Source: Achromobacter pestifer
GTDB taxonomy: Bacteria > Pseudomonadota > Gammaproteobacteria > Burkholderiales > Burkholderiaceae_B
Length of the DNA stretch: 64,000 nucleotides
Direction: 5' to 3'
Assembly (NCBI RefSeq): GCF_902859625.1
Contig: NZ_CADIJX010000011.1
Span: 1-64,000, forward strand
The position numbers and the translations under genes were made by a program. The notes beneath the pieces are model-generated. The model was given only the letters and a program-made list of their open reading frames with translations, searched no databases and was not told the DNA's origin. Numbering within the stretch: the first letter of the stretch is position 1; every line of letters begins with the position of its first letter. Of the stretch, positions 18,248-27,585 are shown piece after piece.

Positions 18248-20098
18248 ATGACCACTCCGTCCCCCAAACCAGCCGCCTCCAGCACATTGGAGCCCGCCGA
18301 CAAGACCGTGCTGACGTACGGCGCCATCGCCGCCCTGTCGGGCCTGATCCTCTTCCAGCTCCTGGCGCGCGGCGCCTGGCCATGGGGCAGCCCGTTTGCC
18401 CTGGCCTTCCTGCTGCAATGGGTTGCGCTGGCGCCGCTGGCTGGCGCACTGCTGGCCGGCATGCGCAGTGGCCGCCGCTGGCTGGCCGCGCTGGCCATCT
18501 ACGGACTGATCCTGCCCGCCGTGACGGCCTACGGCCTGACCTCGGCGAATGACGGATTGCCCGGTGAACTGCGCGGATGGCCACAAAGCACTGAACTGGC
18601 GTTGGCACTGCTGTTGACGGGCGCGGCGGGGTTCATCCTGCTGCCTGTCACCCAGGCCCTGGATCCCGGCAAGCCGCAGTGGAACTACCCTGCCGTGTTC
18701 CGCGCTGCCTGGCGTAACGCGGTCCATCTGACGTTGGCCGCCTGCCTGGCGACGGCGGTGTGCCTGCTGCTGACGGCAGCGGGCGCGATGTTCAACATGA
18801 TCGGGATCTCGATCGTCCGGACCATCGTCGAGAATACGAATTTCCGGCTTGCCGTCTGGCCGATGATCATGGCCGCCTGCCTGGTGGGGGTGCGACGCCG
18901 CCCGCAATTGACGGACACACTGCAACGCTCCTGGTTGACGTTGAATGCCTGGCTGCTGCCGTTGGTCACGCTGGTGGGACTGGCATTCACGCTGGCGCTG
19001 GCCGCCCGGCTGGCGTTGGGTCTGCAAGCCGTTCAACTCTCTGCCGGCGCGCTGATCGCGTTTTCACTGGTGTGGATCAAACTGATCAACGCTGCCTGGC
19101 AGGACGGCCCCGCCGCTGCCCCCTTTGGCCCGCGCCTGCGCGGGCTGCTGCGTGCGGCGATGGTGTGCCTGCTGCCACTGGCCGCGGTTGCGTTATACGG
19201 CGCCATCGTCCGGGTAGAGCAATATGGATGGACAGTCCTGCGCGTCTGGGGCGTTGCCAGCAGCATGGTGCTGGTGTTGTACGGCGCCGGCTATGCGTGG
19301 GCGGCGCTGCGCCCAGTGCGCTACTACGCGACGCTGGGCGCCACCAATCTGATCGCAGCCTTTGCCACGCTGGGGTTGCTGGTGGCGGTCAACACACCCA
19401 TTGCCAATCCCTTGCGCCTGACCGCAGAGAGCCAGTTGCAACGCATGATCGACGGGCGCATGAACCCGGAGCGATTCCGCTTTTACGCAATGGGCAAGGA
19501 CTATGGCCATTGGGGCCGCGACGCCTTGCAGCAGTTGGCCGACGGCGCAGCCAACGCGCAGGATCCGCAAATTGCCATTGCGGCCGCTGAGACGCTACGG
19601 GGCGGGTACTTTCGCTGGGATGACGCCAAACTGGCGGTAGACCAACTGCCGGCAACCGTACCCGCCTTCACCACGATTCCCGCCAACCGCGCGATACCCG
19701 AGGCGTGGTGGACCGCGCTACGCGAGACGGCCCCCAGCCACGCAAGTACGTGCGCAACCCCCGTCAATTCCGCCAAACCGGACCAAGCACCGAGTTTGCC
19801 TTGCCGCCTGATCTTTGCCGACCTGACGAGCGACGGCCAGGACGAAATCATCCTTTACATGGCGCGGCCAGACGACCAGGCGCCCGGCGCGCAGGAACGA
19901 TTGATTGCCTATGCCTCGAACGCGCCGGGAGAATGGAGCATGTTGGGGCGGTTGCAGCAAGAGGGCTTCGCGCAACGCCTGGAAGACATGACCGGCGTCA
20001 TGGATATCCAACAGGCGCTGGAACAAGGCCTGGTGCGCACTCAGCCTCGCACGGATCTCGACCTGATCATCGGCGATAACCTGCTACGGCTGTATTGA
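18248..20098 (+). CDS. DUF4153 membrane protein
   Basis: The 616-residue protein has about ten to twelve membrane segments in its first 400 residues and a soluble C-terminal part of about 200 residues. The arrangement and the blocks LITRWIKLINAAWQDG-like (VWIKLINAAWQDG) and ALRPVRYYATLG match DUF4153 proteins. Their function is unknown. The tail contains TSDGQDEIILY, which resembles a repeat-type extracellular module. The gene stands alone with a 258-bp upstream gap. Confidence 0.8.
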   Translation: MTTPSPKPAASSTLEPADKTVLTYGAIAALSGLILFQLLARGAWPWGSPFALAFLLQWVALAPLAGALLAGMRSGRRWLAALAIYGLILPAVTAYGLTSANDGLPGELRGWPQSTELALALLLTGAAGFILLPVTQALDPGKPQWNYPAVFRAAWRNAVHLTLAACLATAVCLLLTAAGAMFNMIGISIVRTIVENTNFRLAVWPMIMAACLVGVRRRPQLTDTLQRSWLTLNAWLLPLVTLVGLAFTLALAARLALGLQAVQLSAGALIAFSLVWIKLINAAWQDGPAAAPFGPRLRGLLRAAMVCLLPLAAVALYGAIVRVEQYGWTVLRVWGVASSMVLVLYGAGYAWAALRPVRYYATLGATNLIAAFATLGLLVAVNTPIANPLRLTAESQLQRMIDGRMNPERFRFYAMGKDYGHWGRDALQQLADGAANAQDPQIAIAAAETLRGGYFRWDDAKLAVDQLPATVPAFTTIPANRAIPEAWWTALRETAPSHASTCATPVNSAKPDQAPSLPCRLIFADLTSDGQDEIILYMARPDDQAPGAQERLIAYASNAPGEWSMLGRLQQEGFAQRLEDMTGVMDIQQALEQGLVRTQPRTDLDLIIGDNLLRLY

Positions 20099-20150
20099 AG
20101 CGGAATCGATGACACCAGGCGCGGAACCCTGATTCCGCGCCTGCATCACG

Positions 20151-20372
20151 CTACTTCTCTTCCAGGTCGGGCACGCCCGAGAACTGGCTTTTCAGCAGGG
20201 TCAGCGCGCCCTTTTCCGCCAACACCTCGTTGGGGAATACATGCTTGGTATCTTCAAGTACCGGAAATCCGAATATGCGGACCCGGGCATGAAATCCTTC
20301 AGGGGTCTCGGCGAACTCGATATCGAAGTTGCGCTCTTCGATCCAGCCTGATCGATGCAGTTTCCATTCCAT
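20151..20372 (-). CDS. Hypothetical 73-residue protein
   Basis: The short soluble protein (MEWKLHRSGWIEERNFDIEF...) has no family I recognise. AGGAG lies 9 bp before the ATG at 20372; upstream in-frame codons would add eleven residues but have no ribosome binding site. It sits between the DUF4153 gene and the AI-2E-type gene. Confidence 0.62.
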   Translation of the reverse strand: MEWKLHRSGWIEERNFDIEFAETPEGFHARVRIFGFPVLEDTKHVFPNEVLAEKGALTLLKSQFSGVPDLEEK

Positions 20373-20505
20373 ATGCAACGCGCTCCTGATTGGCGAAGTT
20401 GACACGAAAGGCCGGCCCGGACAGAGCCAGCGCTGCTAACACCATACACCCGGCGCCGCCCATGCGGATGACTTGTCGCCATTCGCACGCGCGGCGCCTG
20501 CGGCG

Positions 20506-21597
20506 TTACTCTCGCCGGGCCGGCGGCGTTTCCGCCTTGCCCAGCAGTTCGTCGGACGAGGGCGAAAAAAGGTCCCAGCAGGCCATGAACAACGCGGCGA
20601 TCAGCGGACCAATCACAAAGCCATTCAGGCCGAACAAGCCCATGCCGCCCAACGTGGAAATCAGGACGACGTAGTCGGGCATCTTGGTGTCCTTGCCCAC
20701 CAGAATCGGACGCAGCACATTGTCCACCATGCCGATGACCAGCACCCCGAACGCAATCAGCACCGCGCCCTTCACCACGGCGCCCGTCAACAGGAAGTAG
20801 ATGGCAACCGGCGCCCAGATCAGGCCTGCGCCGATCGCGGGCAGCAACGACAGGAAGCCCATGATCACGCCCCAGAGCAATGCGCCCTGGATCGACAGGA
20901 TCGAAAAGATGATGCCGCCCAGCGCGCCCTGCGCCGCTGCCACCGCGATGTTGCCCTTGACGGTGGCGCGCACGACGGTCGTGAACTTGCGGAACAGATG
21001 CTGCTTGTGTGCGTCGCTCAACGGCATGGCGCGCTTCAAGCGCGCGGACAACTGCGGCCCGTCGCGCAACAGGAAGAACAGCAGATACAGCATGATGCCG
21101 AAACTGATCACGAACTGGAACGTGTCCTGCCCGATGCTCAGCGCCTGCGTCGCCAGGAACTGGCTGGCCTGCATGGCGCCCGCAGTGAGTTTTTCCTGCA
21201 AGCTTGGAATATCGGCAAGATCAAAACGCGCCAACAGGTCATGCACCGACGGTGGCAAAGCCTCCATTGCCTGCTGGAAATACGAGCCGAAGTTCAGTTC
21301 GCCCGACTTGATGCTCTGATATAGATTCGCGCCTTCGCGCACCATGGATCCACTGATCGCGACAAGCGGCAGGATGACCAGCAACAACACAAGCGCCAAC
21401 GTGATCAGCGCGCCAAGATTGCGCCGCCCGCCGATGCGCTTGACCAGCCGGCGCTGCAAGGGGGCAAAGATGATGGCAAGAATGGCGCCCCAGAAAACGG
21501 CGCCGTAGAAAGGCCACAATAGCCAGCCGAACGCGATGGTGACCACCACGAGCAGGAGCAGAAAGGTTCTGTAGTGCAAGCTGGATGATTGACTCAT
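20506..21597 (-). CDS. AI-2E family (PerM/TqsA-like) membrane protein
   Basis: The 363-residue protein has about eight membrane segments and the family profile of AI-2E/PerM transporters: an N-terminal pair with GAVFWGAILAIIFAPL, a soluble middle and the C-terminal LLPAIGAGLIWAPVAIYFLL and GMVDNVLRPILVGKDTKMP blocks. Members have been linked to export of quorum signals and to sodium/proton exchange; the substrate is unknown. The start is the ATG at 21597 in front of MSQSSSLHYRT; the frame is open for 45 further codons upstream. Confidence 0.87.
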   Translation of the reverse strand: MSQSSSLHYRTFLLLLVVVTIAFGWLLWPFYGAVFWGAILAIIFAPLQRRLVKRIGGRRNLGALITLALVLLLVILPLVAISGSMVREGANLYQSIKSGELNFGSYFQQAMEALPPSVHDLLARFDLADIPSLQEKLTAGAMQASQFLATQALSIGQDTFQFVISFGIMLYLLFFLLRDGPQLSARLKRAMPLSDAHKQHLFRKFTTVVRATVKGNIAVAAAQGALGGIIFSILSIQGALLWGVIMGFLSLLPAIGAGLIWAPVAIYFLLTGAVVKGAVLIAFGVLVIGMVDNVLRPILVGKDTKMPDYVVLISTLGGMGLFGLNGFVIGPLIAALFMACWDLFSPSSDELLGKAETPPARRE

Positions 21598-21664
21598 GTT
21601 CCATTCCAGGCACGGCGTGCGCCGCGAGACCCGCATTGTACAAAGCGTCCGTCCCGGGACGGAT

Positions 21665-22369
21665 TCAGGCTCCCTGCCCCAGGGTGCGCAGGATGGTTTC
21701 CCGAGCCTGCGCCAGGCCCTCTGATTGCGCATTCAGCCCCTGCAAGCGCAAGTTGAGTTCCTGCTGTAGCGTGAGCGTCGCCACGCGCGCCTGGCCGTCC
21801 ACCAGCAGGATGTCCACGGCATGAGCAGCAACAAAATCCGCCACGCCCACGGCATCGCGGGCCACGGAGTCCATCCGGGTCGCCGCCTGCATCAATTCTG
21901 AGGCGGGTGCGGTCACGGCTTCGTCATAAACACCGTCGTAGACCGGCGCCAGATCGGGCGGCAGTGCCAACTCGACACGAGCGCGATCGGCCTTGGCGCG
22001 TGCATCGTGGAGTTTGCCCGCGCTATCGGCCAGCGTTTTGCGGGCCGCCTCGAAGCCGGACTTGCGTTCGACGATCTCGCCCACCGAGCGGATCGTCTCC
22101 ATCGCCAGCACCTCGCGCAACGGAGCGGCGGCCTCAGCCATCGCCTTCTGAAAATCGGTGATGACCTCGTAGGCATCGGCGTAATCACCCACCGCCTCCT
22201 TCTCAGACTCGCTCAGCGCGCCAATCGGCAACAGCGCATCGCTGCTGACCCGTGCTTGCAGCAGCTGAATGAACGCCACGCGCTCTTGGGGCTCTTTATT
22301 GACGCAGGCCGTCATGAATAGCATCGACGCCATCGCCAGGCCCGTCAGGCTGGCTCGCCACGGTGACAT
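21665..22369 (-). CDS. DUF3053 lipoprotein (YiaF-like)
   Basis: The 234-residue protein has a signal peptide with lipobox MTAC at residues 19-22 and then a mostly helical domain of the DUF3053 type beginning NKEPQERVAFIQLLQAR. E. coli YiaF is in this family. It should be anchored in the outer or inner membrane. Function unknown. It precedes the AI-2E gene in the same direction with a gap of 67 bp, so the two could be co-transcribed. Confidence 0.8.
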   Translation of the reverse strand: MSPWRASLTGLAMASMLFMTACVNKEPQERVAFIQLLQARVSSDALLPIGALSESEKEAVGDYADAYEVITDFQKAMAEAAAPLREVLAMETIRSVGEIVERKSGFEAARKTLADSAGKLHDARAKADRARVELALPPDLAPVYDGVYDEAVTAPASELMQAATRMDSVARDAVGVADFVAAHAVDILLVDGQARVATLTLQQELNLRLQGLNAQSEGLAQARETILRTLGQGA

Positions 22370-22558
22370 GCGTGTCCTCCTTGCATCAGCGGATTGAGGT
22401 GGCGGGGTTGAAACCCCAAGGGGAATGAACCACGGCGATGCCGGACATCCGTGGGCAGATTATCCCGAAGCATCGGCCAGCAGCCGTTCATGGGCGGATT
22501 TTGTTGCGATCGAAGCGAGTTGACACAGGACGCGGGGGGAGCGGATCGCCCCAGGGCC

Positions 22559-23065
22559 TCAGACATTCAGCGGATACCGCATCGCGCATCGCCGTGCCGG
22601 GTCGAAGCCCGCGGCCGCCTCGGCATGCAAGCGCGCTTGCAAGGGCGGCGAATACGGCTCGGCCAGCTCGGCGAAGCCCAGCCGACGGTAGAACGGCGCA
22701 TTCCATGGCAGTTCCCGGTCAGTGGTCAGCACAACCGCCCCGTACCGGTCCATAGCCCGCGCATGCGCCAGGACTACCTGCATCAAGGCCCGGCCCAGGC
22801 CGCGCCCCTGCCACGGCAACGCCACCGACATTTCGGCCAAAAACAGGTCACCGCCCATCGGCCGCGCCAACGCGAATCCGCGCACATGATCATCGGGCTG
22901 CGCCACCCACAGCAGGCCGGCCGTTTGCGCCTGGGCCAATTCAGTGTGCGGCAAGGGGGCGCCGTCGGCGGCCCAGGCCATGGCCGTGCCAAGGAAGCGC
23001 TCGGCCGCAGAGCGCTCGATATCGGCCAGGCCGGTCAGGTCGGAAGGGTGGGCGGATCGGATCAT
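22559..23065 (-). CDS. GNAT-family N-acetyltransferase
   Basis: The 168-residue protein is a complete GNAT domain. The acetyl-CoA loop QGRGLGRALMQ lies in the middle and the terminal FYRRLGFAEL block is typical. The substrate is not known. The ATG at 23065 gives MIRSAHPSDLTGL, the usual opening of this group. It is a single gene divergent from the gene at 23179. Confidence 0.88.
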   Translation of the reverse strand: MIRSAHPSDLTGLADIERSAAERFLGTAMAWAADGAPLPHTELAQAQTAGLLWVAQPDDHVRGFALARPMGGDLFLAEMSVALPWQGRGLGRALMQVVLAHARAMDRYGAVVLTTDRELPWNAPFYRRLGFAELAEPYSPPLQARLHAEAAAGFDPARRCAMRYPLNV

Positions 23066-23178
23066 CAGGATGGAAAGTATGCACCATGCGGGGCCGTGGC
23101 CGGCCCCTGCCCCAATCCCTTAAAATGCAGGATTCGGCCGCGCCGTCGGCCGCTCGCAACATTGGCATCGCCCTGACC

Positions 23179-23538
23179 ATGACTCAAAACGCCACTCCCG
23201 CCCCCTGGGGCTTTACCCAGCCTGATTGCCGCGGCGCGGCCGCCCTGCTGTTCTTCATGAACGATCTGGCGCGTGTCGTGAACCAGTACTTGGGACAGGG
23301 CCAATTGTCGGACGAAGCCTTGGCGGATGCCCAAAAAGCCGTTGACGCGCTCCTGCAACGCTATATCGAGATCCAGGCGGCGCCTGAAGCGTTCAATGAC
23401 GAGCACATCGGATTGGCCCTGGAAACCGAGCGCCAACCTGACGGCACCACCGGCGCGCAAGTGGCGCTGCGGATGTCTCCCCGCCTGGAAGGCCTGATCA
23501 TCGAGGCCCAGCGCCAGGCTCGCGCCACGGAACACTGA
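23179..23538 (+). CDS. Hypothetical 119-residue protein
   Basis: No family is recognised. The soluble, mostly helical protein starts MTQNATPAPWGFTQPDCRG and has a heptad-like helix around residues 35-65. An in-frame ATG at 23125 would add 18 residues. A short palindrome follows the stop codon by about 50 bp. Confidence 0.6.
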   Translation: MTQNATPAPWGFTQPDCRGAAALLFFMNDLARVVNQYLGQGQLSDEALADAQKAVDALLQRYIEIQAAPEAFNDEHIGLALETERQPDGTTGAQVALRMSPRLEGLIIEAQRQARATEH

Positions 23539-23585
23539 CCCGGCCGGGGCCATTGCGCCCCACTTGAAAAAAGACTTGCAAACCC

Positions 23586-23616
23586 CCTCAATTAGCGATA
23601 ATATCGTTGGTTGAGG
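23586..23616. promoter_or_regulatory. 31-bp imperfect palindrome
   Basis: Outer arms CCTCAA/TTGAGG and inner arms CGATA/TATCG are joined by short G-T-wobble segments, giving an almost continuous dyad centred on 23601. Its AT-rich core ATAATAT could be an operator or overlap a promoter. It marks the left edge of the gene-free stretch that follows. Confidence 0.4.
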
Positions 23617-24376
23617 TCTTTCTTCTCGCCACCGCATTTCAAAATAAACGGCAAGGGCTGAAAGAAAAGCGCTACTAGCAATAGCAGCAATAGCAAGCAA
23701 CAAATAGCACGCAATACCTCAGCAGTGCCTGGAGCGCCCCAGAGGCAACCCAGAGCAGCACCCCGGACTCCGGCCTGATTTGCGAAAACCCATAATGCCA
23801 AAACGCAAATCCCGGCTCCGTTCAGGAAGCCGCGCCCTATCGGCGCAACTTTCACAACCCAAGCAGCTTCGCATCCCACTGCGTTGAATCGGTTAAAGCC
23901 CGGGTCTCGAACCTGAAGGGCCAGACCGCAGGCACGCAGCCAGAAGCCGCCCACAGCACCTTCGCCAAACCGCCAGTCCGGCTTGGCCAGAAGCAACAAA
24001 ATACGCTGCGGCTTGCGTCGACCTCACGACAACAGCCGCACAGCAACCGCCAAAGCCAACCCACTTTGCGCGGCCCCCTCAGGCCTAAAGGGCGCACGCA
24101 CCGAACCTGCGCACCACCTGGCCCGAACTGATGCCGTCCTGGACTGACGGATGGCATCAAACAGCGGCAGCAAACCGTTACCCGCGCACGCAAAAATATG
24201 AGAATGCGCAAAGGGACGGCAACACTTATGCGTTAGTGTCATGCATGCCTGTCCGATTCAACCCGGCCGGACATGGCGAACGACCACGATGTGAGGCGCT
24301 TTTGTTACGTCCACATCTTGCGCGGCATGAACACCACGCAGCTTTCTAATAACTAGAACCTAGAGAACAAAACACC
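23617..24376. other. 760-bp gene-free stretch rich in A and C on the + strand
   Basis: No frame here has a ribosome binding site with credible coding. From about 23640 to 24130 the plus strand is rich in A and C and poor in T; for example bases 24001-24060 hold 17 A, 24 C, 13 G and 6 T. A transcript of this strand would be weakly structured, so it may be a long 5' leader of the following gene or a non-coding RNA. I see no tRNA or known riboswitch in it. Confidence 0.5.
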
Positions 24377-24658
24377 ATGAATACTCGTTTCACTACCTCG
24401 GACCTGATCCGACGCCCGGCACACACGATGCTGGACAACACCCCGATCCACATCGGCGACATCGTTTACCTGCAACCGGCCAATGGCCCGGCCATCCGTG
24501 CGACGGTCATCTTCAATGCGCCGATCGACGGCACGACGACCTACACCACTGAAGTCGTGCCTTGCGGCTCGCCCACGCAGAAAGTGCCTGGCCAACGCAT
24601 CCGCTTCCGCCACGAGCACGTGCACCGCATCGAACCCGTGCGCCGCACCACGCATTAA
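24377..24658 (+). CDS. Hypothetical 93-residue protein
   Basis: The 93-residue protein is soluble, with the strand-rich middle IHIGDIVYLQPANGPAIRATVIFNAP-like pattern of a small beta-barrel and a basic, His/Arg-rich C-terminus. I recognise no named family. It has its own strong terminator and a long gene-free upstream region, so it appears to be an independently regulated single gene. Confidence 0.68.
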   Translation: MNTRFTTSDLIRRPAHTMLDNTPIHIGDIVYLQPANGPAIRATVIFNAPIDGTTTYTTEVVPCGSPTQKVPGQRIRFRHEHVHRIEPVRRTTH

Positions 24659-24668
24659 TCCAAGTCAA

Positions 24669-24701
24669 ACTCGCCGCGCTTCATGCGCGGCGAGTACTTT
24701 T
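24669..24701 (+). terminator. Terminator
   Basis: ACTCGCCGCGC (24669-24679) pairs perfectly with GCGCGGCGAGT (24685-24695), followed by ACTTTT. It closes the 93-residue gene. Confidence 0.82.
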
Positions 24702-24745
24702 GTGCGTGATAAAGTCCCAGGCAATCCTGTCCAGGCAAGCTCAAC

Positions 24746-25438
24746 ATGCAGAACAATCGGCAAGCGATCCGCATCTGGGATCTTCCCACCCGCATCTTTC
24801 ACTGGGCGCTTGTCGTCTGTATCGTCGGCGCCTTTGTCAGCGTGAAGCTGGGCGGCCTGTATATGGATTGGCACGTGCGCTTCGGCTGTACGACGCTGGG
24901 CCTGATCATCTTCCGCCTGCTATGGGGCATCATCGGCCCGCGCTATGCCCGCTTCAGCCAATTCGTGCGCGGCCCCGCCGCGGTGGCGCGATACCTGAAG
25001 GGTGCCGCCGCCCCCGCTGGCCATAACCCGCTGGGCGCACTGTCCGTGCTTGCCCTGCTGCTGGTCATTGGCTTTCAGGCCGCAAGCGGCCTGTTCACCA
25101 CCGACGACATCATGACCCAGGGGCCGCTGTTCGGACACGTCAGCGAGACCATCTCGGGCGCCCTGACCTCGTGGCACAAACTCAATGAATGGGTCATCAT
25201 CGCGCTGATCGCGTTGCATCTGCTGGCTGTCGCCTGGTACGCCGTGGTGCGCCGCAAGCGGCTGGTGCGCGCCATCATCACGGGCAATGTCGACGCCCGC
25301 GAGGTGCCCGCTGGCACGCCCCCCACGCAAGACGGCGTAGCGGTCTGGTTGCGCGCGCTGGTGTTGGGCGCCTGCGTGACTGGCCTGGTGCTGTGGATAC
25401 GGTCGCTGGAAATCGTGTCGGACATGTCCTTCTCCTGA
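24746..25438 (+). CDS. Cytochrome b561-type (cytochrome b/b6 domain) membrane protein
   Basis: The 230-residue protein has four to five membrane segments. Histidines suited as haem b ligands are visible in RIFHWALVV, MDWHVRFG, TSWHKLNEW and ALHLLAVAWY. Such proteins pass electrons through the inner membrane to periplasmic c-type cytochromes or from them to quinone. It ends about 90 bp before the convergent cytochrome c' gene and shares a terminator with it, so the pair may work together even though they are on opposite strands. Confidence 0.88.
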   Translation: MQNNRQAIRIWDLPTRIFHWALVVCIVGAFVSVKLGGLYMDWHVRFGCTTLGLIIFRLLWGIIGPRYARFSQFVRGPAAVARYLKGAAAPAGHNPLGALSVLALLLVIGFQAASGLFTTDDIMTQGPLFGHVSETISGALTSWHKLNEWVIIALIALHLLAVAWYAVVRRKRLVRAIITGNVDAREVPAGTPPTQDGVAVWLRALVLGACVTGLVLWIRSLEIVSDMSFS

Positions 25439-25459
25439 TCCAGCCCCAAACCGCCACAA

Positions 25460-25490
25460 AAAAAGCCCCTCGAAAATTCGAGGGGCTTTT
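25460..25490. terminator. Bidirectional terminator between cytochrome genes
   Basis: AAAAAGCCCCTCGAA and TTCGAGGGGCTTTTT form a perfect 15-bp stem with a 1-2 base loop. T runs on both strands allow it to serve the convergent cytochrome b and cytochrome c' genes. Confidence 0.9.
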
Positions 25491-25530
25491 TCCTTGGGTC
25501 CACGCGGCTGCCCGAAGACAGCCTGCGGCC

Positions 25531-25989
25531 TTATTTCTTCTTGCGATAGGAATCGTGGCAAGCCTTGCAGCTTGCGCCCACGTCACCAAAGGCCGCGCGC
25601 AGCTTGTCCAGATCGCCAGCATCGGCCGCAGCCGACAGCTTCACGATATTGTCCTGGAAGGCTTGCTGCTTTTGCTTGAAGCCGGCCGCATCGCTCCAGA
25701 CCTCGGGGCGGGCATCGCCACCTTCCGTACCTGGACCGAACGCCGTCCACGGCAAAGCCGAAAGCGTCTTCAGCACTTCAACGTTGGCCTTGATCTGCGC
25801 GGCATCGTAGGGCGCCTGGCCCTTGACCACCGGCGCCATGCGGCCGAAGTGCGAAGCCATCAACGTCAATGCTGACTGACGGTACTTGACCGCATCTTCA
25901 GGCTTGGCGAACTGCGCCGAGGCGGTGGTCGCCAGCAACGGCCCCGCCGTCATACAGGCCAACGCGATCAGCGTGGACAACTTCTTCAT
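25531..25989 (-). CDS. Cytochrome c' (class II c-type cytochrome)
   Basis: The 152-residue protein has a signal peptide ending in TTASAQ and a four-helix cytochrome c' fold with the haem-binding motif CKACH close to the C-terminus, as usual for class II. These periplasmic haem proteins bind NO or shuttle electrons. GGGAG precedes the ATG at 25989; the upstream in-frame ATG has no ribosome binding site. The convergent neighbour is a cytochrome b561-type gene. Confidence 0.93.
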   Translation of the reverse strand: MKKLSTLIALACMTAGPLLATTASAQFAKPEDAVKYRQSALTLMASHFGRMAPVVKGQAPYDAAQIKANVEVLKTLSALPWTAFGPGTEGGDARPEVWSDAAGFKQKQQAFQDNIVKLSAAADAGDLDKLRAAFGDVGASCKACHDSYRKKK

Positions 25990-26047
25990 TGCAATCTCCC
26001 GTAAGGACAACAACAATGCCGCGCGCATGACGCGCGCGGCATGGCGA

Positions 26048-27424
26048 CTATACCGCCCGGGCCAACTCTGCGGCCAGCCCGATGTAGGAACGCGGGGTCA
26101 TCGCCAACAAGCGGGCCTTCGGCTCATCAGGCAGCGCCAGGCCCTGGATGAATTCTCGCAGAGCTTCCTCGGTAATGCCCTTGCCCCGCGTCAAAGCCTT
26201 GAGCTGTTCGTACGGTTGCGGCAGGCCATAGCGGCGCATGACGGTCTGCACGGGCTCGGCCAGCACTTCCCAGCACGCATCGATATCGGCATCGATGGCG
26301 GCCGTATTGACTTCCAGCTTGCCCAGGCCGCGCATGCACGCATCCCATGCCACCAGGCAATAGCCCAGGCCCACGCCCAGGTTGCGCAGAACGGTGGAGT
26401 CGGTCAGGTCGCGCTGCCAGCGGGAGATCGGCAGCTTGTCGGCCAGATGGCGCAGCACTGCGTTCGCCAGACCCAGATTGCCTTCGGAGTTTTCAAAATC
26501 GATCGGGTTGACCTTGTGCGGCATGGTCGACGAACCGACCTCGCCGTCCTTCAGGCGTTGCTTGAAGTAGCCCAGCGCCACGTAGCCCCAGACATCCCGA
26601 TCCAGGTCCAGCACGATGATGTTGGCGCGCGTGATGGCGTCGAACAGGGCGGACATCCAGTCATGCGGCTCGATCTGGATGGTGTGGCGGTTCTGGGTCA
26701 ACCCCAGGCCGGCCAGCACCCGCTGGCTGAAGGCGGGCCAGTCGATTTCCGGATAGGCCGACAGGTGAGCGTTGTAGTTGCCGGTGGCGCCATTGAGCTT
26801 GGCCAGGGGCTCGACCGCTTCAGCCGCGGCGATGGCGCGATTCAGGCGCGCGGCCACGTTGGCGAATTCCTTGCCCAGGGTCGTGGGGCTGGCCGGTTGG
26901 CCGTGCGTGCGCGACAGCATCGGCTGGTCCGCCTGGACCAGGGCCATGTCGTTCAACTTGGCGGCCAGTTCGCGCAGGCGCGGCACCACGACCTGATCAC
27001 GCGCGCGCGACAGCATCAGCGCATGCGAGGTGTTGTTGATGTCTTCGGACGTGCAGGCGAAGTGGATGAACTCGGCGGCACGGGCCAACTCGGCGTCGTC
27101 GGCGACTTTTTCCTTCAACCAGTACTCAACGGCCTTCACGTCATGGTTGGTGACCCGTTCGATGTCCTTGATGCGGGCAGCGTCGGATTCCGAGAAATCC
27201 TGCACCAGCTGGTGCAGCCGCTGGCGGGCGGCCGCGGAGAACGTGGGCAGCTCGGGCAGGCCGGCGTCGGACAGGGCGACCAGCCAGGCCACCTCGACTT
27301 CGACACGGTGCGCCATGAAGCCGGCTTCGGACAGCAGACCGCGCAGCGCGTCGCCCCGGGAAGCGTAACGGCCATCCAATGGCGAAAGGGCATTCAGTTG
27401 GCTCAATTGATCGGCGATTTGCAT
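26048..27424 (-). CDS. purB: Adenylosuccinate lyase
   Basis: The 458-residue protein is adenylosuccinate lyase, which releases fumarate from SAICAR and from adenylosuccinate in purine synthesis. The fumarase/lyase signature GSSTMPHKVNP is intact near residue 300, and the N-terminal SPLDGRYASRGDALRGLLSE and central SRTHGQPASPTTLGKE blocks are those of PurB. Length is typical. It is a single gene, with the GST gene divergent from it. Confidence 0.96.
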   Translation of the reverse strand: MQIADQLSQLNALSPLDGRYASRGDALRGLLSEAGFMAHRVEVEVAWLVALSDAGLPELPTFSAAARQRLHQLVQDFSESDAARIKDIERVTNHDVKAVEYWLKEKVADDAELARAAEFIHFACTSEDINNTSHALMLSRARDQVVVPRLRELAAKLNDMALVQADQPMLSRTHGQPASPTTLGKEFANVAARLNRAIAAAEAVEPLAKLNGATGNYNAHLSAYPEIDWPAFSQRVLAGLGLTQNRHTIQIEPHDWMSALFDAITRANIIVLDLDRDVWGYVALGYFKQRLKDGEVGSSTMPHKVNPIDFENSEGNLGLANAVLRHLADKLPISRWQRDLTDSTVLRNLGVGLGYCLVAWDACMRGLGKLEVNTAAIDADIDACWEVLAEPVQTVMRRYGLPQPYEQLKALTRGKGITEEALREFIQGLALPDEPKARLLAMTPRSYIGLAAELARAV

Positions 27425-27585
27425 GGTGTGAAGAAGAAATGGCTACGGATGGGAAAACCCGGTGAGTTTAACATTCGGGAGAATGCAACATTGTGGCAAA
27501 CTGGCGAAGATTCCGGCCAGCGGACGGTTCGACCGTCATGCGGCCTGCTATACTTCGGCCGCTTTTCGACTCCGCTTGTGACTCC

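Noticed and set aside
23890..23925. tRNA-like T-arm sequence (GGTCTCGAACC)
   Set aside because: No acceptor, D or anticodon stems can be built around it.
23592..23999. 135-codon minus-strand frame in the gene-free stretch
   Set aside because: Its leucine/valine-rich product reflects the skewed composition; there is no ribosome binding site or family match.
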